8,652 nucleotides of DNA from Bacteroidota bacterium (GCA_004356385.1 SMXL01000102.1:1-8652); one strand, 5' to 3'. Counted from the first letter of the stretch, positions 1 to 7,320 are shown. The notes: generated by a model not told the origin, from the sequence alone. A program made the numbers and translations.

Positions 1-5
1 CCATC

Positions 6-1199
6 TCAAGCGAACAGCTTCCGATAAAAATCCTTCAACCCGGAGGAGGTCGATTCCCAGTTGTATTGGGCTGCAACTCCGAGACGACCATTTTCTCCCT
101 TCTGAGCTGCGAGTTCTGGGTTTTCAGCAAGTGTCAGGACGGTCAACGCCAGTTCTTCAGCGTCACCAGATGTATAAATCAGGCCAGCGTCTGTACCCGT
201 AACAATACGCTCGAGAGGCCGGCAATTGGACGCCACGACCGGGAGACCCAGGTGCATGTAGTGAAACAGTTTGTGCGGGATCGTGTGATCCGTGTGTTCG
301 GTTTTCAGATGCGGTATCAGGCCTATATTCGCTCCGGCGATGTAACTCGGAATCTTGTCCTGAGGCTGCCACCCTGTAAACTGCACGGTGTGCTGAAGAC
401 GCAGGCCACGACTTAGCCGCTCCAACTCACCTCGCACGGCACCGTCTCCCACAAGAACAAGTCTGGCGTCCGGTACGGACTCGAGAACCGTCGGCATGGC
501 CCGAATTGCCTCCTCGATTCCGCGATGCTTGTCCATCCCGCCCGTATAGAGAATGGTCAGGTCGCTTTTAATCGAACCCGCAAGATGTGGATCGATCCCG
601 TAGGCATCGAAACGAGTTCGATGAATCGTATTGGGTAGAACGATCATGTTTTGTTTGCCGATGCCTTTGGCTGAGAGCCGTTCCGCCATTTCTTCAATGA
701 CAACGATCACTCCATCTACTCCAGACAACCACTCCGTCTCCAACCGATCCCATCGTTTCAGATTGATAAACAGCTTAGCCGGCATACGATTGCTCCAGGC
801 ATAGTGCTTCAAGGCAGCCACCCAGTTCTCGTGAAGATCCGCAACCACCTTGACGCCGAGCTCACGTCCTCCCTTGAGAGCTCCTCCAACGAGATAGAGA
901 TCGTGCGCATGCACCGCTTGAAAGGGCCACTCGGCAAAAATCGACACCATTCTGCGAACGATGTACCGTTCCAGAATCGGAAGGGTGCCTGCGAGTCCCC
1001 TCATCCTGTTTCTCTGTGCCGCAGAAATTCGATCCCGAATAATTCGGGCACCGCCGAAAGACTCCGTTTCTGACCGTTCATCTGGTCCGATGGCCAACAA
1101 ACACACCTCGAAACCGGCTGCCACCAACGTCTCAATTTCGTTCTCAACCCGTAGATCTGGAGGAAACGAGTGGTCGAGGATCATTAATATTCGTGCCAT
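6..1199 (-). CDS. GT4-family glycosyltransferase (GT-B fold), cytoplasmic
   Basis: A 397-residue protein with the two-Rossmann layout of GT4 sugar transferases, which move a sugar from a nucleotide donor to a glycan or lipid-linked acceptor at the inner face of the membrane. Visible parts: an N-terminal acceptor domain opening with a hydrophobic strand and HSFPPDLRVENE (about residues 10-21); AVHAHDLYLVGG and VVADLHENW in the middle of the N-domain; a donor domain with ILYTGGMDKHRGIEEAI, LVLVGDG and the C-terminal signature HTIPHKLFHYM (about 305-315) followed by GLPVVASNCRPLERIV. The Glu usual after KLF in GT4 enzymes (KLFEYM) is His here (about residue 313), which seems tolerated in the HTIPHKLF / CxPLxRI subgroup. 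Start is the ATG at 1199, 3 bases after the epimerase stop, so it is probably co-transcribed and coupled. Stop TGA at 6-8. Donor and acceptor cannot be told from sequence; a role in surface polysaccharide synthesis is inferred from neighbours. Confidence 0.9.
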   Translation of the reverse strand: MARILMILDHSFPPDLRVENEIETLVAAGFEVCLLAIGPDERSETESFGGARIIRDRISAAQRNRMRGLAGTLPILERYIVRRMVSIFAEWPFQAVHAHDLYLVGGALKGGRELGVKVVADLHENWVAALKHYAWSNRMPAKLFINLKRWDRLETEWLSGVDGVIVVIEEMAERLSAKGIGKQNMIVLPNTIHRTRFDAYGIDPHLAGSIKSDLTILYTGGMDKHRGIEEAIRAMPTVLESVPDARLVLVGDGAVRGELERLSRGLRLQHTVQFTGWQPQDKIPSYIAGANIGLIPHLKTEHTDHTIPHKLFHYMHLGLPVVASNCRPLERIVTGTDAGLIYTSGDAEELALTVLTLAENPELAAQKGENGRLGVAAQYNWESTSSGLKDFYRKLFA

Positions 1200-1202
1200 G
1201 CG

Positions 1203-2249
1203 TCAAGCACTCGCCAGGATGGAGGCAATCCGAAAAGATGCACTGACGTCGCCAACGCGACCGAGGGCCGGTGGGGGCGATTCGGGTTCTATGTCCAACG
1301 CACTTTTAATCCGGACAGGGTCAGCACCCACCAGAACGTTCCAGGATCGGTCGAGTGTCTCCACCCATTCGGTTTCTTCGCGAAGAGTGATACACGGAGT
1401 TTCCAACCAGATTGCTTCTTTCTGGATTCCTCCTGAATCCGTGAAAACACGAAAGGCACCCTTAATCGCGTGCAACATCTGGACATACGAAAGAGGCTCA
1501 ATTACAGAAATGTTTTCTGGTAACCTAATTCCTTTGAGACGTGATTCCGTTCTTGGATGGACCGGAAATAGTACCGGGAGGCCGACACTCCCCAATCCTT
1601 GAATGATCCCCGCCAGTCGATCAGGGTCGTCTGTGTTTTCGGCCCTGTGCACCGTGGCGAGAACATACGTTCCTTCTGAAAAATGACCCGTAGCAGGCAC
1701 TGGAGTCGAGGAGAAATGAACAACAGCGTCATACATCACGTCCCCCGTAAGAGAAACACCCGTGGTCAGTCCTTCCTTTCTCAGATGGTCGCAGGCCGTT
1801 TGGGTCGGGCAAAACAAATAGTCGGAGAGCCGGTCTGTGACCATTCGATTGATTTCTTCCGGCATGAGCATGTTGAATGATCGAAGTCCGGCCTCCACGT
1901 GGGCCACTGGAATGTGCAACTTGCGAGCCGTTACGGCAGCAGCTACCGTGCTGTTAGTGTCGCCATAAACCAATACGCAGTCCGGCGGGTCGTTCTGCAG
2001 CAGATGCTCTTCAAGGCGAACCATGATCTCTCCGGTTTGTCTCGCATGGGAGCCAGATCCGACTTCCAGGTTGATATCCGGGGAGGGGATATCCAGTTCA
2101 TCAAAAAATATGGTAGACATGTTATCGTCGTAATGCTGACCGGTGTGGATCAGTCGTTCCTTAATCCCGGCTTCCTTCAGGGCTCGACTGACCATGGCTG
2201 CCTTGATGAACTGCGGTCTCGCACCAACGACGCTGAGAATCTCTTTCAT
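1203..2249 (-). CDS. wecB: UDP-N-acetylglucosamine 2-epimerase, non-hydrolysing (WecB/WbpI family)
   Basis: A 348-residue cytoplasmic enzyme, close to the usual family length. The family inverts C2 of UDP-GlcNAc (or a diacetamido-uronic derivative) to give the ManNAc-type donor used in surface polysaccharides. Family motifs are all present: GARPQFIKAA (9-18), HTGQHYD (35-41), YGDTNST (95-101), HVEAGLRSF (117-125), PEEINR (130-135), VHRAEN (200-205), HPR (231-233), DSGGIQKEA (271-279) and LREETEW (289-295). By position, D97, E119, E131/E132 and H201 match the catalytic set known from WecB. The wording around GARPQFIKAA and EAGLRSFNMLMPEEINR is also typical of WbpI-like enzymes acting on UDP-diacetamido-glucuronate, so the substrate is not settled. 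The ATG at 2249 overlaps the upstream glycosyltransferase stop by 4 bases (ATGA), indicating translational coupling. It sits between two glycosyltransferase genes, fitting a glycan cluster. Confidence 0.94.
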   Translation of the reverse strand: MKEILSVVGARPQFIKAAMVSRALKEAGIKERLIHTGQHYDDNMSTIFFDELDIPSPDINLEVGSGSHARQTGEIMVRLEEHLLQNDPPDCVLVYGDTNSTVAAAVTARKLHIPVAHVEAGLRSFNMLMPEEINRMVTDRLSDYLFCPTQTACDHLRKEGLTTGVSLTGDVMYDAVVHFSSTPVPATGHFSEGTYVLATVHRAENTDDPDRLAGIIQGLGSVGLPVLFPVHPRTESRLKGIRLPENISVIEPLSYVQMLHAIKGAFRVFTDSGGIQKEAIWLETPCITLREETEWVETLDRSWNVLVGADPVRIKSALDIEPESPPPALGRVGDVSASFRIASILASA

Positions 2250-3556
2250 TTTTCCTTACCGGCCACCGCGGATAGTATTTTCGCGAGTTGCTGTGCCTGT
2301 GTTTTCCGACTGAACAGGCTCACCCGCTCAGGCGGAGCACCGCTCAACCGGTTACCGGTTTTCCAGGCCTCATAATGCCGATTAATCATGTGTCCTACTC
2401 CAGACTCATCGTCGAACCGATGGCTCTCGCCGGCGCCCATAGAAGCTACAATGGCTGAGGCATCTCCCTCGCTCGAGATCAGACACAATATCGGCCTGCC
2501 CGCGGCCAAGTACTCATACAGTTTCCCGGTGACAATGCCCTTCGGATTAGGAACCCGATTGATTGAAAGCAGGAGAAGATCCGCTTTGCACATGTAGCGT
2601 ACCGCTTTTTGGTGCTCGACATAGGGAATGACTTCCACCTGTTTCCGCAAGCCGGCCTCGTCTATCCTGGCCTGTACCTCACCGGCTGTATTGCCAACCA
2701 GGCAGACACGCAGATCGTCCCAGTCTCCCCTAGACTTGTATGTCTTCATCGCCTGCCAGAGACCGACCGGGTCCTGCTCCGCCGACATGTTTCCTGTGTA
2801 AACGATCGTGAACGAATCCTGCTGACCGTGTTCAATGGTTTCAAAATCATCCGGGTCATATCCATTGGGAATAACATCAACGGGCGTATCGGTTAAGGCA
2901 CCTGCGTCGATTCCGAGAGACTTACTGACTGTGAGCACCACATCGGCATCAGAGTAGCATAAACGACGAATTCTGGCATCTTTGGATCGCGCCCAGTTTG
3001 ACATAGGAAGTAAGTGTGCAAACGAGTCTGGGGGCCATGCATCACGCATATCCATTACCCATGGCAGATTTGCACGATGTTTCACACGCTGGGCTACCAG
3101 ATGTGTGGAATGGGGCGGTCCGGTCGAAAAGACGGCGTCGAAGGAATGGCTCGAAATCGCTTTTTCGGCGGCCCGGTCCGCATACGAAACCCATCCCTTT
3201 CGAGCGTCCGGTATGAACAGATTGGCCCGTATCCATCGAGCGATACGTTCTCTCTTATCCAGGCGATTCTGGTTCAGAAACCCAACTCCTACGACATCTC
3301 CCTTTTTCTTACCGAATAGGCCGCCGTACGCAGAATACGGATCCCGAGACTTCGTCCGGATAATTTCGAGTGATGCGTCGATTTCGTTCATCAGCTCGAG
3401 GTCCAGGTTGGGATACGCCGCATAGTCAGGATCAACGGTTAGAACGGTCGGCCGCCAACCAAATTCAGGCAAGTATTTGACAAATTTTAACGATCGTTGA
3501 ACTCCTGGACCGCCAGACGGAGGGAAATAATATGTAACGAAAAGGACTTGTCTCAT
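2246..3556 (-). CDS. GT4-family glycosyltransferase (GT-B fold) of a surface glycan cluster
   Basis: A 436-residue protein starting MRQVLFVTYYFPP. I chose the ATG at 3556 rather than the longer open frame to 3652, because that extension runs inside yfhO and lacks homologous character, and because ATG 3556 forms a 4-base ATGA overlap with the yfhO stop. N-terminal domain: YYFPPSGGPGVQR (9-21) and KFVKYLPEFGW, the opening of a glycosyltransferase subgroup common in Bacteroidota, then FSTGPPHSTH (143-152) and DMRDAWPP (169-176). Donor domain: VIPNGYD (228-234), IVYTGNMS (251-258) and KLYEYLAAGRPIL (345-357), whose Glu is the conserved acidic residue of GT4 enzymes. The C-terminal helix FSRKTQAQQLAKIL matches the usual helix that folds back. 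It is expected to work in the cytoplasm or at the inner membrane face. Its stop overlaps the epimerase start, so the product sugar and its use are probably linked; the exact donor and acceptor are unknown. Confidence 0.92.
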   Translation of the reverse strand: MRQVLFVTYYFPPSGGPGVQRSLKFVKYLPEFGWRPTVLTVDPDYAAYPNLDLELMNEIDASLEIIRTKSRDPYSAYGGLFGKKKGDVVGVGFLNQNRLDKRERIARWIRANLFIPDARKGWVSYADRAAEKAISSHSFDAVFSTGPPHSTHLVAQRVKHRANLPWVMDMRDAWPPDSFAHLLPMSNWARSKDARIRRLCYSDADVVLTVSKSLGIDAGALTDTPVDVIPNGYDPDDFETIEHGQQDSFTIVYTGNMSAEQDPVGLWQAMKTYKSRGDWDDLRVCLVGNTAGEVQARIDEAGLRKQVEVIPYVEHQKAVRYMCKADLLLLSINRVPNPKGIVTGKLYEYLAAGRPILCLISSEGDASAIVASMGAGESHRFDDESGVGHMINRHYEAWKTGNRLSGAPPERVSLFSRKTQAQQLAKILSAVAGKEK

Positions 3557-5535
3557 TCTCCGCTCAGGTGTTTCCTCCGTCGTATCAATCCCGGAATGAA
3601 CAGAAAGAGTAGCCCCCCGTAGACGAAGAATGTCGCCGCACCCGATATCCATACCCCTCGTTGGTGCGCTGCGGGATCAAAAACCATTCGGATCGCGTGC
3701 TGGCCGCCCGGTACGTGCACGGCCCGGAGTAGATAATTCGCCCGTTCGATCTCGACCGGCTGTCCATCGATCGTGGCTTTCCACCCTGCGGGATAGTAAA
3801 TCTCCGAAATGACCAGCCATCTGGGTTCGTCGGTCGTAACCTGCCATTCCAGCTCATTTGGGGTATGGCGCAGAAGCGTGGTTTCAGCGACCGAGTTCGA
3901 ATCAATCGGTGCATTTGCCAGGTCGATTCGACTTCCCAGAATCACGCTTTTGGACGGATCGAAGTCCGATGAGCGCAGTCGAGCCCAGATCGCCGAAGCA
4001 TCGTCGATAGATTCGGATTCAGAAACGAAATAAGCCCGTGGAAGCACATCAGGGTTTTCGAAGACGGAATTTCCGCTTGCGTCATCCTGAAAAACCATTT
4101 CGTACCCGGGAACGGCTCGACGGCCGACCACGTAGCGCACGTTCATCATGGACAACGCGTTCGGATTGAGGGCTCTTGTCGATGGATCGAAGAGAATATT
4201 GTCAAGAAAATCCTGGTATATCCTGAGTTTGGCTCCGTGATATCCTCCGAGCGATTCATGGTGAAACGACGGTCGTGAATTCACGGTCGGATCTTGTCCG
4301 AATTCGAGAGACAGAACGCGCAGATGGCCGGGGCCACCGGCGGCCTCCACCTGCCGAAGAATGAATCGGTCGAAATCGTATGCCGTCACCTCCGACGCCG
4401 CGTCTTCTCCCTCCCTCAGCGCCTCGTCTTTCACGAATCGTCTGCCTACACCCCCTAGATCGAGAAGAATTAGCAGCGCAAATGAAAAACCCGCGACCCA
4501 CCCGGGCAATTTCCCTCGGTAGAACAGAAAGAGAATGAGCATTCCTGCAACCAGAAAGAGAACCGATCTACGCGCATCTGTCTGAAATCGCTCCACTCGC
4601 CCCGTCTTCCGCCGGTCTATTTCCTGAGACAGTACCTGCTGTACCCTCGGGTCCGACTCGGATATTCCAGGGTATTGGGCGCGAACCTGCTGAAAAATCT
4701 GGGCCTTCTCATTCGGCTTTTCGAAATCGAGTGCCGCGTTGGGAGCCAAAAGCAACACGAACAGGATTCCGGTCACCGCTCCAATCGTCACCATGGTAGG
4801 CTTGTCGAGGGATTCCCCGCGAGATTTTCCAAAAATCGTTGTCAAACCCAGGCCCGCCAATATGGACACCGTAAGCGCGACCAAACTCAGCCATGTTTCC
4901 GGAACACGAAAGGCATTGAATAGCGGAAAGTGATTGAACATGGGACCGTTCACAAGTGTCAAATTCTGACCGAGGGCAAACATCAGCATCACAAGCGTAG
5001 CTATTCCCAGGGCGCGCGTAACGGAGTCGGGACGCTTTAGTACGGCGATAAGAGCCAGAACCACTGTAAGAGCACCGAAATAATGTGGCCCGGCCGTGAA
5101 CGTCTTTGGTCCCCAATACAATGCCCCACCTCCTCCAAAGGCATCTGCGATAAGAAGCGTCAGTAGCTCGCCAATCCCCTGGCTCCAGGCCATCGCGTAT
5201 TCCCATGACATTCCTCCGGGGGCGCCGCCGGCAGCTACGCCACGTATCGTAAACGGCTTGTATTCCCACTGAACGAGATAGGGCTGAGCGATCATCAACA
5301 GCGCCAGAATCGCTCCGAGGCCGAGCCATCCAGAGGCTCGCCAAAACTCCTTTGCGCTTCCTGTCCGAACGGCGCTCACTCCCTCAGCGATCCAGAAGAT
5401 GGCCGCGACGAATCCCGCATAGTAGGTGATCTGGATATGCCCGCTCTCAGATTTAGTGCCGCGACGAGCGCGAGCAGCAGCGCGGATTTGAACGACGGGT
5501 TTCGGAGCCCATATGCAAATGCGAGTAGGAGCCAC
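3553..5535 (-). CDS. YfhO-family protein, C-terminal fragment after the frameshift
   Basis: The open frame runs from an ATG at 5535, but its first 32 residues (to about 5440) are a shadow of the N-terminal frame; true YfhO sequence begins at GHIQITYY and gives 628 residues. Seen in order: several hydrophobic segments (for example YYAGFVAAIFWIAEG, LGLGAILALLMIAQPYL, FGALTVVLALIAVL, GIATLVMLMFALG), the loop GPMFNHFPLFNAFRVPETW, more membrane segments up to WVAGFSFALLILLDLGG, a large soluble part with ALNPNALSMMNVRYVV, the conserved C-terminal stretch YYPAGWKATIDG ... ANYLLRAVHVPGG, and a last membrane segment GAATFFVYGGLLFLFIPGLI followed by RRRK. No obvious own promoter or ribosome-binding site was seen, so independent translation is doubtful. 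The TGA at 3553-3555 overlaps the next gene's ATG. Confidence 0.75.
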   Translation of the reverse strand: MAPTRICIWAPKPVVQIRAAARARRGTKSESGHIQITYYAGFVAAIFWIAEGVSAVRTGSAKEFWRASGWLGLGAILALLMIAQPYLVQWEYKPFTIRGVAAGGAPGGMSWEYAMAWSQGIGELLTLLIADAFGGGGALYWGPKTFTAGPHYFGALTVVLALIAVLKRPDSVTRALGIATLVMLMFALGQNLTLVNGPMFNHFPLFNAFRVPETWLSLVALTVSILAGLGLTTIFGKSRGESLDKPTMVTIGAVTGILFVLLLAPNAALDFEKPNEKAQIFQQVRAQYPGISESDPRVQQVLSQEIDRRKTGRVERFQTDARRSVLFLVAGMLILFLFYRGKLPGWVAGFSFALLILLDLGGVGRRFVKDEALREGEDAASEVTAYDFDRFILRQVEAAGGPGHLRVLSLEFGQDPTVNSRPSFHHESLGGYHGAKLRIYQDFLDNILFDPSTRALNPNALSMMNVRYVVGRRAVPGYEMVFQDDASGNSVFENPDVLPRAYFVSESESIDDASAIWARLRSSDFDPSKSVILGSRIDLANAPIDSNSVAETTLLRHTPNELEWQVTTDEPRWLVISEIYYPAGWKATIDGQPVEIERANYLLRAVHVPGGQHAIRMVFDPAAHQRGVWISGAATFFVYGGLLFLFIPGLIRRRKHLSGE

Positions 5536-6068
5536 GGTGCCCAGGCTAGAGCAACGAATTTGGAATTATGACCGGCTATGAGAATGATCGGCAAGTACGT
5601 GGTGAGGCCGAACGCAATAGCAGAAAAAAGACTTGCGATTTTGTCTTCTGACAGGTACCACGTGAGCAGATAGGTGCCGATCAGAAGGAGGATCAGGTGC
5701 GAGCTTGGCCAAATAAATCCCCGCAGGAATCCAAAAACAGAATCAAGTTGAGGGATATCCAGCGGATACGATATCAGATAACCCGGCATTCCAGCGAACG
5801 CGTTGGGTGACCAGAGGGCTTTAATTCCGGTCTGCTGCTCGTAAGAATGCATGGCATTGGCCATTCCGGACCAATGAATCGTATCTCCACCGATGAGTTG
5901 CTTTGAGGAAAAGTGAATCGGGGCAAAAAATCCGATCGAAACGGAAAGCAATACCAGGATAATGACCACATGCTGCCAAGCTTCCGTCTGCTTTTCCCAG
6001 AAAGAGGTCCAAGCGGGTGGGACGGATGGTTTCCTCTTCTTTACCGAACGAGATTTCTTTTTTGACAT
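5376..6068 (-). CDS. YfhO-family protein, N-terminal fragment before the frameshift
   Basis: This frame gives 230 residues from the ATG at 6068. An in-frame TTG at 6080 is possible, but the ATG fits better as it opens the very basic tail MSKKKSRSVKKRKPS. Genuine sequence covers residues 1-210; the last 20 (ISRSP...) are out-of-frame. Visible: a cytoplasmic Lys/Arg-rich tail, membrane segment 1 (about 33-49), then LIGGDTIHW with an acidic D62 placed in the first periplasmic loop as in GT-C enzymes, the family motif FAGMPGYLIS (91-100), hydrophobic segments at about 122-138, 144-164 and 171-187, the family motif AGHNSK (165-170), and a further hydrophobic segment at 194-208. Most of the predicted transmembrane body and the soluble C-terminal domain are lost, so the fragment alone is unlikely to be functional. 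Confidence 0.7.
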   Translation of the reverse strand: MSKKKSRSVKKRKPSVPPAWTSFWEKQTEAWQHVVIILVLLSVSIGFFAPIHFSSKQLIGGDTIHWSGMANAMHSYEQQTGIKALWSPNAFAGMPGYLISYPLDIPQLDSVFGFLRGFIWPSSHLILLLIGTYLLTWYLSEDKIASLFSAIAFGLTTYLPIILIAGHNSKFVALAWAPWLLLAFAYGLRNPSFKSALLLALVAALNLRAGISRSPTMRDSSRPSSGSLRE

Positions 6069-6093
6069 GTCCCGGTGCAATTCCTACGCCCTG

Positions 6094-6381
6094 CTACTCT
6101 ATTACTTTAGGGACGCGGAAGAACTTCCCGTCCGTATCCGGTGCATTTGACAGCGCCTCATCCCGGTTGATTCGCTGGACATTATCGTCTTCTCGAAGCC
6201 TACCGGTGTCGCCGTGAACGCGGGACATGGGCTCCACGTTGGACGTGTCTACCTCTTCTAGTTTCCTGACATACGTCAATATTTTCTCCAGTTCGCCCGC
6301 CATTCTAATCAGTTCTTCGTCTGTAAAACGAAGCCTGGCGAGCTCGGCTACGCGTTTTACTTCTTCCAGTGGAATACCCAT
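6094..6381 (-). CDS. gatC: Asp-tRNA(Asn)/Glu-tRNA(Gln) amidotransferase subunit C
   Basis: A 95-residue protein of typical GatC length. GatC is the small subunit of GatCAB, which converts misacylated Glu-tRNA(Gln) and/or Asp-tRNA(Asn) to the correct aminoacyl-tRNA in the cytoplasm; it wraps round GatA and stabilises the complex. Recognisable features: N-terminal VKRVAELARLRFTDEEL, the helix ELEKILTYVRKLEEVDTSNVEPM, then the conserved LREDD and the ending ALSNAPDTDGKFFRVPKVIE, an almost textbook C-terminus. Start ATG at 6381 with only a weak purine-rich stretch upstream. gatA and gatB are not next to it. It is the first gene after a candidate promoter, and its stop lies 25 bp before yfhO, so the glycan genes downstream may ride on its transcript. 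Confidence 0.97.
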   Translation of the reverse strand: MGIPLEEVKRVAELARLRFTDEELIRMAGELEKILTYVRKLEEVDTSNVEPMSRVHGDTGRLREDDNVQRINRDEALSNAPDTDGKFFRVPKVIE

Positions 6382-6424
6382 TTTTCTCTCGTAAGCGGGC
6401 AGATCTTACCCTCAGTCTGCAAGG

Positions 6425-6432
6425 CAAATATA
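6425..6432 (-). promoter_or_regulatory. Candidate Bacteroidota-type -7 element upstream of gatC
   Basis: Read on the minus strand this is TATATTTG, an exact match to the TAnnTTTG -7 element used by the Bacteroidota housekeeping sigma factor. It lies about 43 bases before the gatC ATG, which would give a leader of roughly 35 nucleotides. No clear TTTG -33 box was found 19-24 bases further upstream, which lowers confidence. It is the best transcription start candidate for the gatC-yfhO-glycosyltransferase run. Confidence 0.4.
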
Positions 6433-6546
6433 CCGGCAGAAAGGTCCGTATCCGAGTTTGGCTCTAAGCGTCCTGACTATCTGCGGGGGAAATCGCAACG
6501 GAAGCCCATGAACGGTGTTCCACCCGGCTCAGCGCCGTCACGTCGA

Positions 6547-7320
6547 TCAATCGATCGAAAAATCGAACTGGCTTACGATTTCGTCTCTCACTTTGTCCAT
6601 CAGTTCGGGAAGATCAGCCCGTGACAATCCATCGAGCGGAATGGGCTTCCCGACAACGACACGAACGATTCCCGGGCGCGCCAGTCTCGTTCGTTCATTA
6701 AACAGTCGATAAGCGTCAAGAATCGTAATCGGCACAATCGGGACCCCGGCTTCAAGGGCGAGATGGAACGCGCCCCGCTGAAATGGGATCAATTCTTTTT
6801 GATAAGTCCTAGACCCTTCAGGAAAAACGATCACGGAAGTCCCGTTGCGAATGTGCTCTCCGGCCGTTTTTATACTTTCGTACGACTTGCGAGGATTTGA
6901 TGGATCGACGAAAACCGACGGTGATTTTTTAAGCGCGGCGCCCAGGAACGGGACCCGCGCCAGATCAGACTTGGCGACGTATCCGAATGGGCACGAAATG
7001 GCCAGCGCCATGAGGGGAATATCGAGCAGTATTTGATGATTTGACACGAAAACGTAAGACATGTCGCAATCAAGGTCAGCGCGCTGACGTCTCTCTATGC
7101 GAATACCAGTGCCCAGAAACATCGATCGTGCCCAAAACGCGTTCCACCAGTGGAAAAATCCGCTGTGATCAAATCGGGTGTTGTGAATAATGAGTCTCGA
7201 CAGCAGATATCCACTCGTGGAAACCACCGTCACGACGCATCCCCACGCCATGGCCCAGAAATAGAACAGGCGTCGCCCGATCGAAAATTCGAGTTCTTCC
7301 TGGGAGTGGTCTGTGTTCAC
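6547..7320 (-). CDS. plsC: 1-acyl-sn-glycerol-3-phosphate acyltransferase (PlsC-type)
   Basis: A 257-residue membrane-associated acyltransferase, normal length for bacterial PlsC. The enzyme transfers an acyl chain to the sn-2 position of lysophosphatidic acid, giving phosphatidic acid, the precursor of membrane phospholipids, at the inner membrane. Visible: an N-terminal hydrophobic anchor (about residues 19-45), the catalytic NHxxxxD motif as NHQILLD with H95 and D100, AKSDLARVPFLGA (116-128), the glycerol-phosphate binding motif FPEGSRT (166-172) and GVPIVPI (192-198). Start is a GTG at 7320; an in-frame TAA two codons upstream rules out anything longer, and the next in-frame ATG would remove part of the anchor. 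NHQI in place of the common NHQS is a mild variation. The family also contains acyltransferases for ornithine or other aminolipids, so the acceptor is inferred. It is separated from gatC by 165 bp and probably transcribed separately. Confidence 0.92.
   Translation of the reverse strand: MNTDHSQEELEFSIGRRLFYFWAMAWGCVVTVVSTSGYLLSRLIIHNTRFDHSGFFHWWNAFWARSMFLGTGIRIERRQRADLDCDMSYVFVSNHQILLDIPLMALAISCPFGYVAKSDLARVPFLGAALKKSPSVFVDPSNPRKSYESIKTAGEHIRNGTSVIVFPEGSRTYQKELIPFQRGAFHLALEAGVPIVPITILDAYRLFNERTRLARPGIVRVVVGKPIPLDGLSRADLPELMDKVRDEIVSQFDFSID

Larger units (their letters stand above)
3553..6068 (-). pseudogene. yfhO-family membrane protein (GT-C type), interrupted by a one-base frameshift
   Basis: Two overlapping reading frames together encode one YfhO-family protein of about 838 residues, a normal family length. 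The first frame reads correctly up to LNLRAG (residue about 210) and then turns into unrelated sequence ending at 5376. The second frame resumes exactly there with GHIQITYY and continues to the normal C-terminus at 3553. The break lies at a run of three Gs in the coding strand (5440-5442); one extra G (GCG GGG CAT ATC) restores the frame perfectly. No slippery heptamer is visible, so programmed frameshifting is unlikely. It is either a recent inactivating deletion or a sequencing/assembly error. YfhO proteins are polytopic inner-membrane proteins; in Gram-positives they act as GT-C enzymes moving sugars from polyprenyl carriers to envelope polymers. The context here, with gatC 25 bp upstream and glycosyltransferases downstream through an ATGA overlap, suits an envelope-glycan role. 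Confidence 0.85.

Noticed and set aside
961..1602. Long open frame of 213 codons on the + strand
   Set aside because: It lies antisense to the last glycosyltransferase and the epimerase, both clearly real, and its translation is low-complexity Arg/Ser-rich with no recognisable domain.
4709..5344. Open frame of 211 codons on the minus strand inside yfhO
   Set aside because: It is an out-of-frame shadow of well-conserved YfhO sequence; its translation lacks hydrophobic segments or motifs.
5430..5450. Programmed -1 frameshift in yfhO
   Set aside because: The codons at the break (GCG GGC) do not form a slippery heptamer and no evident downstream stem was seen; a one-base deletion or read error explains it more simply.
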